Source: Alnus glutinosa (Eukaryota > Streptophyta > Magnoliopsida > Fagales > Betulaceae). From it: DNA of 64,000 nucleotides. Shown here in pieces: positions 45,861-57,289 of the stretch (position 1 is the stretch's first letter; the number at the start of each line of letters is the position of its first letter). Where the stretch lies: assembly GCF_958979055.1 (NCBI RefSeq), contig NC_084896.1, forward strand, positions 25,732,501 to 25,796,500, read 5' to 3'. A program made the position numbers and the translations under genes. Under the pieces are notes generated by a model. The model worked only from the letters and a program-made list of their open reading frames with translations, ran no database searches and had not been told where the DNA came from.

Positions 45861-46067
45861 CATTAAAATAGACAACAAGCTTTTCCTCATCACTTACAAT
45901 TAAATAAGTGTTCTATATATATGCTCCCCATACAAAATATCAATATGACAATAGAGAATATCAATAATAATAATATTCTTGTTATGGATTAGAAAATAAA
46001 TGCATAAAAGTTTTGAAAGTACAAGCATATAATATTCTCCTAGATCCTAACTCCTCAACTTTACAAT
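44036..46067. other. Left interior of the Mutator-like element, no clear gene
   Basis: Mostly AT-rich. At 44417-44550 one frame reads RQVFDRMPKW and, after a stop, WDLFERMPAGD. Both phrases resemble pentatricopeptide-repeat motifs, so this may be a scrap of a captured PPR gene; support is weak. A long A run lies at 45821-45858. Confidence 0.35.
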
Positions 46068-49000
46068 CTAATATCCAATAGCTTGTTCTTCATTTACCGC
46101 TTGCTCCATTGCTTCCACCAAAAGATTAAGACCCTCGGCTGGATTATTTTTCCTGGCACAAGACCAACACGACTTAGAAACTAAGTTAATTACACAAAAA
46201 ATACTACTCAAGTCAGTTAAAATTTTACATTTTCCTGTTGTTCCTCTTTTTTTGCATCTACCTCTCTTTCAATTGAACATATTGACTGTGAATTCATGAA
46301 GCTCTGAAACAAATATTACTCAATATTAAATACTTTTAAAGGAGATGTCATTTAAAAGGTAATATTAAATATTACTCAGATTGAGTTCCATCAATACCTG
46401 TGTAACTATACTATTTTGAGTTCCAATTACTTGGTCTTGTTGTACATCAGTTACACAAGCTAACAGATCTTCACATGTGTCAAGTTCATCAACTAACGAT
46501 CTTTGACATATCTTCAACTCATAAAATATTCAAACATGTTAGATAAAATATTAAATACTACTCAAATATGTGCAAATAATGGATACTATGCATAGACATA
46601 AAACCTAAAATAGCTCAAGTACAATGAATACCTTCTTCTTCTTTTTTCACCTGTTGATTGGGATTTGTATCACTCTGTTTCTTCTTGTTTCCTCCTGCCT
46701 TTTTGACAACCGCTTTTTCAACTGCAGACATCGTCCTATTTGATACTCGCTTCCCTTTAATTCGAGCCACGTGAGGACTATGAATCTCCACCGCCGTACA
46801 ATCAATGGCCAAACTACCGGTTGTAGATGCACTTGGGAGTAATTGGAAAGGTGGACTTGGTACACAACTTAAATCACTAAATTTCTTAGTTAGCACATCA
46901 ATATCATTCTTCAATTCCGTGTAATGGTCCACGTTTGGTGCTGCGATTGCAGCTAACGCACACATATATTTGCACAATTCAGCATATCGATCTGCACTAG
47001 GGTTGCCACTCAAAGGATCATAACTACTTTTGATTAACTTATATGGCTGCTTCAAATCCTTCCTCCATCGTTTTAAAAAATATTTTTCTGGCAACAACAA
47101 AACATCATCAAGTTTGCTAAGTACAGATATGACATGTCTGCACAAAATTCCTCTTGATTCAAACAAACAACAACTGCAATTCACTTCACATGAAGGTTCA
47201 CTATAGTAAACGGTAAAGCATAATTTCTTCATGTAGGAGCTATTAATTTGTACTCGTTCAATCACTTGATATGCACAAATTCCACATTCACTTTTTAGAA
47301 GAGAGCAATCACAATACATCAACTCCCTTATCTCATCCTGAACTTCTTTAAACTTGTTATGCGTGTAAAGTTCTTGAAATTGCTTCTCAAAGGAAAATCT
47401 GCTCACACACTGAATCGTGGAATTAAAAGAATTGAAATCAGCAACATTCTCACTCTCAACCCTCTTTCGCAAAGCGTTATCGTATTGATCCGCAAATTCC
47501 TTCAAAGAGGTTGATGAGTGCACATAACCATCAAAAAATGAATTTATACTTTCACTCCTTTGTGTGGTAATCATGCCGGCCCAAAATACACTTTTCAAAT
47601 ATGCCGGTACCCAGAAAGTTCGTTCCTTGTATAAATCACGCAGCCATGCATTATCCTCCAAATTATAACTCTTAAGTAAATTCTGCCAGCTTGCATCAAA
47701 CTCATCACATGTCTGAGAATCATACACACAACTTCGTATGGCACTCTTAATGGCATTGTACTGTGAATGTGATCCAAATTTCTCTGGAAGTTTTTTCAAT
47801 ATATGCCATAAACAAAATCTATGTCGGGCATTCGGGAAGACCTTATTAATTGCATTTTTCATAGCCCTATCTTGATCTGTAATAATTGCCATTGGCGCTC
47901 GGCCCTTCATGCATTTCAACCATGCCTCAAACAACCATACAAATGTCGTTGTGTCCTCACTTGAGATTAATGCCGCCCCAAAAAGTATTGATTGACCATG
48001 ATGATTTACTCCAACAAAAGGAGCAAATGGCATATCGTACTTATTCGTCAAGTATGTTGTATCAAATGTAACCACATCCCCGAAAACTTCATACGATGCC
48101 CTACTTCGTGCATCAGCCCAAAACACATTTTTCATCCTACATTCATCATCCATGTCAATATCAAAGTAGAAATCATCATTAGCTTTCCGCATTCTACAAA
48201 AGTAGTCATACAATGCTGCAGCACCTCCTGTGCCAAGGCGTAGATGTCTTGCCTTTGCAATATAATTGCGACAATCTTTCTCTCCAAAAGTAAGATTCTC
48301 ATACCCCCCCGCTTCAACGGCTAGCGAGTTATAGATCTTGTTCATGCGTATCCCAGCTCTATCATTAATCTCAAGCTTTCGCTTCGTACAAGGATCCAAA
48401 ATCTTGTGGCTTCTAAAATATCTTGCTTTTCCAGGGCTTAAAGCATGATTATGGGCAATAGTTACACAAGTCACATACCACTTTGTGTCAACTAACTTTG
48501 CATTCAAAGTAGCCTTACACCCTGTTCTAATTGTTTGAGAAGGCTTGCAAAAGCTATTACTTGAGCTGGATTGTCTTTTGCCTTGACGAGCACATCCTAG
48601 ACTTATATAATGTACATTTTTATCTTTATTCTTTTTCTTCTTCTTCTGTACCACACCAAAACCCTCTTGCTTTGCATAACTCCTATAATACTCATGAAGT
48701 TCCTCTATGGAGCCAAATAGCATCCCTTCCTTAGGTTGCTCAACATTTTTAACTTTATCTATGAGCTTCAACTTGGAACTGCAATTTTCCACACCATCTT
48801 GCAACTGTTCATCAGCTACTGTTTCTATTTCATCTTCATCTATGAGCTTCAGTTTGGAACTGCAATTGTCCACACCATCTTTCAACTGTTCATCAGCTAC
48901 AGTTTCTATTCCATCTATATTAACATAAATAAAACATTATGTGAAGAACCCAACCATGTTTTCTAATATTCACTCTACTACGATATGTTACAAAAATTAA

Positions 49001-49132
49001 AAGTAAGAATTAAAGGCCCAATATACCATTTTCAAGGTCCATGTGAATGGGCACAACATCATCAAATTGTTCATGTATCAACGAACAATCTTCTTGGCAT
49101 TGTGACTTCAAGGCTGATTGCTCAAAGTCCAT
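46068..49132 (-). CDS. FAR1/FHY3-type Mutator-like transposase, five exons
   Basis: Exons (minus): 49132-49027, 48914-46632, 46492-46398, 46303-46229 and 46172-46068. All introns are GT-AG, every phase agrees, and the product is 887 residues. The N-terminus carries two tandem copies of an acidic segment (IETVADEQL.DGV.NCSSKLKL, about 37-88). A FAR1 DNA-binding domain follows (about 95-206). The MULE transposase core has the DDE residues Asp320 (VTFDTTYLTNKYDMPFAPF), Asp382 (ITDQDRAM) and probably Glu490 (QRSESINSFFDGY). A SWIM zinc finger has Cys615, Cys617, Cys627 and His629 (NCSCCLFESRGILCRHV). The last exon reads SCWSCARKNNPAEG. Host FHY3/FAR1 regulators derive from such transposases, but the position between matching terminal repeats shows this is the element's own gene. 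A TAG precedes the chosen ATG in frame. A simpler model is exon 2 alone, 48885-46615, 756 residues. Confidence 0.85.
48757..48911. repeat. Two-copy tandem repeat in the transposase N-terminal coding region
   Basis: A unit of about 80 bp (TATGAGCTTCAACTTGGAAC ... CATCAGCTACTGTTTCTAT on the plus strand) occurs twice with few differences. The repeat keeps the reading frame and duplicates an acidic segment of the protein. Confidence 0.85.
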
Positions 49133-49850
49133 CTAAGAGTTATTTTGCATAAAAAATTTAATCAATCAACTATATTTAATCACTTGAGTGAATATAAAGC
49201 ATATGGTAGAAACAAAAAATATATACATATACATAATATAGATCTTATCATAAGGAAGAACTAAGATGTTATGTGCATATAACCCGATCAAACAAAGCAG
49301 CACAATCTTAATTTATACCATCATCTTTAATTTATTTTTACACTACTTGAACAAAATTTAGGAAAAATTTCACAAAAAACACTAACCACAAGATTACACA
49401 AACCAAAAAAAAATCTCACGTACCCATGTACCAAAACACAGACTAAGAACAAAAATTCAATTAAAAAGTATTGCTATGGAGAACACAAAAATCTAATGAT
49501 TGTTCTGTCCAAAGGTAAAAAAAAATGTAAAATCGTTTTGCAATGAAACGAGAGATCAAATTTTTTTCAACCACCGATTTATTCCCAGTAATCACAAAAG
49601 AAAAAAAAAAAAAAAAAAAAAAAGGGAAAAAAAGTGATATTCCCTCCACCACAAACCAAACAAGGCCAGGAACAAAAAAACATAGAGAACAGCAAGAAGC
49701 AAGCATTGCACAAAAGAGAAAGCAAATATTTGAAAGTATACGAATACAAAAACCAAACCAGATTTCAGACCCATCAAACCAGATTTCAGAAAAATCAAAC
49801 TCTAAAGAAAGAGATGAGAGATTGGGAAAACCTGAGATTTTGTTCACACT
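49133..49850. other. Upstream region of the transposase gene
   Basis: AT-rich DNA between the transposase start and the GC-rich right arm, and probably its promoter. A poly-A run (49600-49623) and purine-rich DNA produce misleading ORFs on both strands. Confidence 0.5.
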
Positions 49851-50137
49851 GGGAGAGAAGGAGCGTCGCACAGGGAGGGGAAGCCCGGCTTTGGCGCTCC
49901 TCGTCAGAGATCTGCGGAGAGAGGGAGACTAACCGGAGATCGGCGGTGCTCGTCGTCGGCTCTGGCGCAGCTTCTCGTCGGACCTGGACGGAGATCCGCA
50001 GTGCTCGTGGGCCGTCGGTCTGCTGGGTCCGAGAGAGAGACAGAGAGAGTTGGGAGAGGGATGGTGTTGGTAGGTGGGCCGGTCGTCTAGGTGGGAGGCG
50101 CTCGGTCGGTGGGCGGCGATCGGTCCGTTCTGCTGGG

Positions 50138-50171
<34 letters not shown>

Positions 50172-50300
50172 GGGAGAGGGATGGTTTCGGTCGGTGGGCC
50201 GGTCGTCTAGGTGGGAGGCGCTCGGTCGGTGGGCGGCGGAGCTGGGAGAGGGATGGTGGTCGTCTAGGTGGGAGGTGCTCGGTCGGTGGTCGGAGAGGGT
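49851..50300. repeat. GC-rich tandem repeats in the right arm of the Mutator-like element
   Basis: Words GTCGTCTAGGTGGGAGG and CTCGGTCGGTGGGCGGC recur three times (near 50085, 50205 and 50258). A GA microsatellite (50140-50168) and TGCTGGGTCCGAGAGAGA lie between copies. The 222-residue and 144-residue open frames here follow the repeats and resemble no protein family. It may act as a subterminal region or promoter; this is inference. Confidence 0.7.
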
Positions 50301-50408
50301 GAGAAATGGGGGGAAATTTTGGACCCCATCTTTGTCTGTAAGCCTCTTGTCCCGCGTTTTCATTGTTTTTTTTTTTTTTTAATCAAAGAATATAAAAAAA
50401 AAAAAAAA

Positions 50409-50473
50409 TATAGTGCCACGTAGGACGAGGGTCGGACGAGGGTCTGACCCTCGTCCTCCGTATAGACGAACTC
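50409..50473 (-). repeat. Right terminal inverted repeat of the Mutator-like element
   Basis: Exact complement of 43631-43695, with the same hairpin and third word copy. It is followed directly by the 9-bp target duplication. Confidence 0.95.
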
Positions 50474-51680
50474 ATTTCCAATTGCGTACCCACCAAGGCG
50501 TCTTTTTTATAGTCAACCTTTTTTTGTTGTTGTTGTTGTTGTTGTTGAGAAATAAGAATATGATTTGTGGGGTAGTGTTTGTTCAGAGTGGCCATCCTTA
50601 TGCGTTATAACAACTTTATGTGATTGAGACTCGGGATAGGGGTTGCAATTGTGCTTGCTTGCCGGGTTTGTGTCTTAAACTGAACAAATTCATTGATTAT
50701 AATCTGTTAATTTTATGTTGGGTTCGTATCGAATTCGTCGATCGTATAAAAAATTGTCATTTTTAAAAGTCGCATGTCGGGTTCGAATCATGTCAATGTA
50801 TGATGTATAAGACTATATATGTTAACTCTAACCGGACCCGTTTAATTAAACTGGTCAAACTCCTCAACTCTAATACGCTAATTTTATATTAGATTCATGT
50901 TGAATTTACGAGTCACGTCAAAAATTGTCAGTGTGGCACACAATTTCACTCCAAAAGCTTGTATTTTATCCCATACTTGTATAAAGAGAATTTAGCAGTC
51001 AATAGTAACACACTGATTGATTGGTTTGGAAGTTCTAAGGATGAAACAAATGTTTAAACTGCTGCATTTGGGAGCTGACTAAAATGAAATAGAATCCTAT
51101 AACCCAGGCCATGAGACAAGATTTAATCATCTGGGCAGGATTCAAAACAAGAAAGTTTAGCAAGTGGCTGTAGGATTATTGAACAAAGACGCGAGAGCTC
51201 TATGCAGTTTAAATGAAATATTGACAATATTCAAAAAGTGCCTGAAAAAGAAAGAGAGGCCTTCCTGTTAAGATTTTCCGTTTTCTAGGGGTATTTAACA
51301 GTGTACTAATCCAGGTCACCCTATTGTGTTGTCATAATGTTGAAAATTTATGTAAATTATAAAATAGGAAAATAATAGCCGAAGAAAAGAGAGAAAATAG
51401 ACAAAGAATTTGAGGATGGTTTAGCCTTAAATGTCTAACTCTAGGTGCGCATTGATAAAGGCCTACATCTTGGATAATTAGCTTGAAAAGTACATCCTTA
51501 AAAGCGGCTCTAAGGAAGTAATTTTTAACGCCTAGACATCGTTTAGTATATGGAATGAGTATTCCATAAAAAAAATAAAAAAATAAAAAAAATTGTTATT
51601 ACTGAAAATGAAAGAGGATAGAATGAATAGTTATTCTTAAGCTTTAGTTTGGCGGCAATAAATATGCTTTAATTGGAATC
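50474..51680. other. Downstream flank of unit A, ending at the duplication joint
   Basis: 50474-50892 aligns closely with 59043-59459 of unit B (for example TGCGTACCCACCAAGGCGTC and CCTTATGCGTTATAACAACT). The rest has no partner in the window because unit B is interrupted by a copia element at the matching point. At about 51681 the sequence changes abruptly to the interior of UGT gene 1, which marks the joint. No gene. Confidence 0.75.
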
Positions 51681-52618
51681 GAAGCCTCAAGGGCTAATGC
51701 AATCTCCTGCAACTGAGAAGGTGGGAACTTTGAGACAGTTCCAAAGCATATGTAGACAACGGAATTGGGTTTCTTGGAAGCAAGCCATTTCAAGCACTCA
51801 TGCTCATCAATGGAGGGTGCGTTAACGTTTCCTCCTCTCTGGGCTTTATCTTCAGCATTCTTATTGCAAAGAGAAAGCGGGCCTATATGCCAGGCCTTCC
51901 TTCCTATAACCTTCCTGTAATGTTCAACATAACGCGGTTCGAGCTCGTAAAAGCTATTAACAATCATCCCAAAGCTTCGCTTTTCCGCTTCTCCAGCTCT
52001 ACCTAGCAACCTTGTTAAGGTGTTCTCCATTCCTAGCCGTAGATGATCCGCGAGTTGCATTCTTGTCAACTTGATTTGGTCCGGCAGGCCGGGCAGGACA
52101 AAAGGCTCTGTGTCGGAGGAGACAGATTTGTGAGGTTCGTGTTGTTTTATGCTTTCCATAGCGCACATTGAGACGAAGCTAGTTCCGTGGAAGACCAACC
52201 TCGGGATTCCGAACTTGGATGCCGTATCCGTGGCCCACGGGAAGAACATGTCGGCGACGAGGGCGCGCGGGCGTAGTTCCTGTATGAGATCTTCGAGAGG
52301 TTGTTGGAGCAAAGAAAGGGCGTCGAAGAATTTGCGGTGGAGCTCTTGGTTGGTGACTGAATCCAGATTCTCAAGGCCTTCCGGGAGGCCGACCTCTTTT
52401 GCGGGGAAATTGATGAATTCGAGGGTGATTTTGGAGGGAGAGTTTTGGGTGCTCTTGATGGTTTTGGTAAAGAGAGGGGCGTTGTGAGGGGTGGTGACTA
52501 TGGTGGTCTTCACGCCTCTGGCTGCAAAGAGCCTGACCATGTCTAAGGTTGGTAAGATATGGCCTTGTGCCATTAGAGGGAAGAATAGAACATGAAGCTG
52601 ATCAATTTCAGTATCCAT
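51644..52618 (-). pseudogene. 3'-truncated copy of UGT73-like gene 1 (unit B)
   Basis: Residues 1-312 match gene 1 of unit A with three differences (E56K, K70N, D235E in gene 1 numbering). The sequence then changes at the duplication joint (about 51681) and the frame runs only 12 more residues (IPIKAYLLPPN region) to a stop at 51644. It keeps the acceptor-binding half with His20 and Asp123 but has lost the whole sugar-donor half, including the PSPG box. It cannot be a working glycosyltransferase. Its TATA word is retained but the palindromic G-box of the parent is not. Its few differences from unit A indicate a young duplication. Confidence 0.9.
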
Positions 52619-53320
52619 GGCGTCTAGCTAGCTACAACAATACCGGAGTTGCGTTGAAGGAGAAACTAGAAAGCGTGGTTTGAGGCTCAGGGAAAAAGTA
52701 ACAGCAGTTGCTTTTAGACGATTGATAAAGCAGCAAAGAGTGGTTGGGATATATACGGAGGAGATATATAAGTTTGAGAAAATGCTAGACATCCGAATTA
52801 TTTTTTCAAAAATTGGTTCCAAATGATGTATTACAAATTTCTTTTCCAAAAGTTCAACTTTTGGCTTTTGTATAATTTTGGGATGACTTTTTGACTTAAG
52901 GTATGAACTTCAAAATGCTTCGAATTAGGTATCAAATTTTCAAAATGACGTAATATCATGTATTTCGTTAGGATTTGTTGTTAAATTATGCTAAAATTTT
53001 CAAAATTTTCTTTATGTTTTTTTTTAGGATTTAGGTGTTGGACAGAATTTAACGAAATTTACAAAAATACCCGTCCTTCAATCTTTAAAAATTTTTATAA
53101 TTATTTTTTGAAAATAAACAGAGAAGTATTTTAAAATTTTTGGTAGGATTTAAAAAGCAAATCCTAACGAAATATTTGTTATTGAGACGTTTAAAAAATT
53201 GGATGCCCTAGTTTGAGACGTTTGAAGTTCAGTACCCTTAAGTCAAATAGGCTGATAGTTTGGTACCCTTAAGTAAAATTTTCCCACTAATTTTTGTACA
53301 ATTCTAACAATATTTTTTTA

Positions 53321-53358
<38 letters not shown>

Positions 53359-54006
53359 TCATTAAATATGTAGGACATATATGTATGAAAACATATTCAA
53401 TAGTTAGTTTGACAAAAGTTGTTAGGGTTGTACAAAGATTATAAATTTATCATATTTCTATAAGAAATGATACACTTAAATCTCTTCGAATCACAAATAA
53501 TTAAAATAAAATAAAACATTTGCTTGTACCAAACACTTCTTCTCATATCGTTTTTAGACTTACAGGCGTAACGAACCAAGAGGTGGCACCTAATTTTATC
53601 TGAAAATGATAGTTTTTGCAAAAGGTACTGACTTCCGATCTTATTTTCACAATTTACTTCTTGTTTCTATTAAATACTTCATATTTTAAGACCCCATTTT
53701 TTTTTTTTTTCTTTTTCTTCTTCTTCTTCTTCTTCTTCTATCAGTTTAAACTTTTAAAATAAAATGTGATCTATGAATGTATGATATATATGTATGTATT
53801 TCTTCACAAATTTCTGACCGGGTGAACAAGATTCATGCATTTGTGATACAAATTTTAGGTAAAATTATTTTTAAAGACCGGTTTACAAGAAAAGAGTATC
53901 CAAAAGTTTACATATACATGACTAAAATTGACGTTAAGCTACGTGAAACACTTAAAATTGTAATATACAATAACACTCCAAAGTTACATTTACAACAGTT
54001 TACTCT
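52619..54006. other. Intergenic of unit B, alignable with unit A
   Basis: No gene. Blocks match 36742-38160 of unit A (for example GTTTGAGACG, CTTACAGGC.TAACGAACCAAGAGG). An AT microsatellite lies at 53325-53355. Confidence 0.6.
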
Positions 54007-55312
54007 TAGAGCACTTTCAATGGCTTATATATATATCAATCTAGAATAACTAATCAAAACACACTTTATCTAGTTTAGCTAATGGATTTTAAAATGCACC
54101 ATACATACAATTATCTATTCTCTATTTTTAACTTTATATTCTTTCTTTATTCTTTTTTATTATCGTATTTTTTGTCCTTTTTTGTAAATAGTCATATTTG
54201 TTGACCGAAGTTTTGTTAAAACGGTCATTTCTCTAATGTAAATTTTTTTCGGTCATTTTCACCATTTTTCTAATAGTCATATTTTTTAACGATCGTTTTG
54301 TTAAATCTGACATTTTTCTAACACAATAATTTTTAAATGATCATAAAAATTTAAAGAAAAAGATTATCCTTTTATTATTACTAGTGATTAAACAAATGAA
54401 TAATTTTAAAGCATCTTCGAATATTCTCACTTGTGCAAGTAAAATATCACAACTAATTGAGATATTTATGGAATCTCATTGGCAGTATGCTTCATGTAGA
54501 GCGTGGAGTGAAAGAAAAAAAGAAAAAATCAAAAGAACGTGGAGGGAAAAAAAAAAAGATATGTGAATAGTGCAACCCTACATGTATTGTTGCACTATTT
54601 AAGGAATTAAGTAAAATCTATTCTAGAGTTTGAATAGATAAGCCAATGGAGTCTCTTTTTAGCACTTTGGTTATTTATTCTACCCTAAAGGTGAAAATAC
54701 ATAAGCCATTGAGAGTGCTCTAAAATGGTTCCCTTCCTTATATATAGGGAAAATTTTATATAAAAAAAAATAATAAAAAAAATAAAATAAAATCAAAAAA
54801 CACCCTCCACTAGACACCCTAAATTTACATAATCTCCTTGGGAATCTACCGTAACCATGTAGATATACATGGTTACTATAAATTCACAACCTAATATTTT
54901 AATAAATAAATAAAAATCTCTCTCTCCTCTCTCCTTCGACCTTCCCTGTCCTCCATCGTCTCCACCCCGTCAAAACTCAAACTCAATCAAAATCAAAAAT
55001 TTCTTCAACCCCGGCAGAGCTCCAAGCCTCAGGATCACAGGAAAATTCACAGTTCAGAATTCCACCGAAAATTTCCACAGGAATTTCACAGTTTGAAATG
55101 TCCAGAATTCCATAGGAAATTTTCTCTTGTTTCACCGGAAGTTTGCACCTCAAGCCACTAGAATTGCGCCCTCAACTTCGACAGTGTTGACCCAGCATCA
55201 CCCATCGAAGATTGGACCTTCCTCTCACCGTGTCTCTTCTTAGGCCACCGGAAATCGGACCCACGAGTCTCTTTGCATCTTCGGTTCTCTCTCTGATTCG
55301 ATCTCTCTTCCT

Positions 55313-55343
<31 letters not shown>

Positions 55344-55703
55344 CCTAATTTGGTCTCTCTCCTGGGTTCTCTCACTCTACTTATTTTGGGTCACAGAGAA
55401 TAGAGGAAGGAAGGATTGGAGAAGATGAAGAAAGGGAGAAGAAAAGAAGCGAAGAAGGGGTGGTGGTGGGTTTTGAGAGAGATAGGATGGAGATGACAAG
55501 AGAGAAGAGAAGAAAAAAATGAATAAAAAAATAAAAGTAGGAAAGAGAAAAAATAATAAAATAAGAATAAAAAATAGTATTTGATTGATATGGGAAAAAT
55601 TAAAGAAATTTGTTGTGGGGTGTTTTTTTATAGGGAAGTAAAAAGTAGTTTTGTTTCTTAAATATAAAAAAAATAATTGAAAGACCGATGGGAGTGCTCT
55701 TAC
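54007..55703. mobile_element. MITE cluster with GC-richer segment, unit B only
   Basis: TAGAGCACTTTCAATGGCTTA at 54007 pairs with TAAGCCATTGAGAGTGCTCTA ending at 54722, and a related end (GATGGGAGTGCTCTTA) lies near 55703. This suggests either two adjacent elements or one nested in the other. Inverted TTCCCTTCCTTATA and TATAGGGAAG words lie near 54729 and 55632. The segment 54920-55460 is GC-richer, with CACCGGAA words and a CT microsatellite (55317-55343), and may be captured sequence. Unit A lacks this insert between about 38200 and 38260. Confidence 0.6.
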
Positions 55704-56649
55704 GATATTAACTTGATAATAACTATTTTTCTTTTTTCTTTTCGTGGGTCAGTCACGAAAGCTAGGGGCCTATGTGTTAAATAATTGTATTGTAGAATAT
55801 TGGTGTGTTGTATAGTAAGAAGTGGTTGATATGATATGAAATTTGAGAATATTTTATAGAATTATCATTCTCCCTCTATTTCTTTTCACTTCTTTCAAAA
55901 ATATCAAATAAAAAACATTCTAACTTTTTTACACTTTTTATATCACATCAATAATTTTTTATTATTATTCAAATAAAAAAATCTACTACAAAACAAAACT
56001 TTTTCACTTTTCTATAAAACATTCTCAAATTTTATATCACATCAATCACTTTTTACTATACAATACACAAATATTCTCCTACCCAATTACTTACCAAACA
56101 GACCCTTAATTTTGTAGTGGGTCTTTTTATTTGAATAGTAATAAAATTTGATTGATGTGATATAAAAAGTATAAAAAAAATTATAATGTTTTTTATTTAA
56201 TTTTTTTTTGAGAGAAGTGAAATGAAAATGGAAAGAGTTAAAGAATGGTTTGTCAAACAACCCCTACTTACATTTTTGTTTTTTTTTCTCCAATTATCCA
56301 TGAAATCGAGGTTCAGTCAACCTCTTGAGCGCTTCCTTCACGGCTTCCTTGTCGTATGTTGTGGAAATTAGGTTTGGTCCAAAAGTCCAATTTGAAGTTC
56401 TCCCCTTTGCTATAACCGTATAAAAGTATATGTATATATATATATATATATATGTCAATTCTATCACACAACCTTTGAAACTCGTCGATTCTTGTCGGTG
56501 CCTTGATGAGAACGCTAAGTCGTATCATAATTGAAGTCAACAAACTTGGAGGCCACGGTAAGTGCTTCATTTCTTTGAGTAGTTAACTGATTGATGTAGG
56601 ATCTTGGAAGATTTTATTTTAATTTATCTTGTATATTGTAAAGATTAAG

Positions 56650-56692
<43 letters not shown>

Positions 56693-57289
56693 TGTATTTT
56701 AGACACTCAATTTGTTCATCTAATTCGCGTGTTGCGTCAAGTTTAGACCATGTCAAAACATGGGTATAAAAATACATATATGTCATCATAATCAGATTTA
56801 TTTAATTAAATGAATCAGGCACATCAACCGTTAATTTTATATCAAGTTTGCAGGTCTTATCAAAAAATGTCAGCCATACTTCATACCTCTTAGATTTTAG
56901 AAAAATGCTAGAAACCATTCACAAGTTACCTTCGATCCATCTTTGTCCAGCCAGCTCATAACAAAATGTTAGAGCAATCTCAGGGAAAGGAAACCAAGGA
57001 ACCATTTGTTGTTGAGTCAGTTTCTACAAGCACAAAAGGCACAAAAGGCCTAATTACTTTAGCATCGGATTGAAGAGAGACTCGATAAAATAAAAATGAT
57101 AATAGGATCCAAAGATGAAAATGTCTGAATGGTAGATTCAAATCCATCATATCCCTAACATAGTTAAATGGGAATTTTCAAACAGAACTTAGTTATTATT
57201 GGGTAATTTTAATTCTTTTGCAAAAAGCAATGAAAATATAACTCATACACATAATAGGCTGGAAAAAAAGAAACCCAAGTGCCAGGAAA
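55704..57289. other. Intergenic of unit B with a decayed MITE
   Basis: No gene. An inverted-repeat unit around 55770-56270 has ends containing CCAAACAGACCC. From about 56280 the sequence aligns again with unit A (TGAAATCGAGGTT.AGTCAAC), including the empty site TAGGTTTGG at 56369-56377. There is a long T run at 56649-56687. Confidence 0.55.
56369..56377. other. Empty target site for the unit A composite MITE
   Basis: TAGGTTTGG is present once here. In unit A the same word brackets the 38642-39988 insert. Confidence 0.8.

Larger units (their letters stand above)
43631..50473. mobile_element. Mutator-like element with FAR1-type transposase, apparently complete
   Basis: The ends are perfect 65-bp inverted repeats (43631-43695 and 50409-50473) starting GAGTTCGTCTATACGGAGGA. 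They extend imperfectly to about 130 bp through A/T runs and TTCTTTGATTAAAA. The 9-bp word ATTTCCAAT flanks the element (43622-43630 and 50474-50482), and unit B has the same flank with this word once (59043-59051), the pre-insertion state. The 6843-bp element carries a five-exon transposase gene (46068-49132, minus), a left arm with CCGGCC-rich tandem repeats and a right arm with GGTCGG-rich tandem repeats. Identical termini and an exact target duplication suggest a recent insertion. Whether it still moves cannot be judged from sequence. Confidence 0.95.

Noticed and set aside
46615-48885. The FAR1-like gene as a host regulatory FHY3/FAR1 gene
   Set aside because: It sits exactly between matching 65-bp terminal repeats with a 9-bp target duplication and is absent from the sister unit, so it is the element's transposase.
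49634-50302. 222-residue and overlapping 144-residue open frames in the right arm of the Mutator-like element
   Set aside because: They follow GC-rich tandem repeats and a GA microsatellite. Both strands are open, and the predicted proteins are repetitive with no recognisable family.
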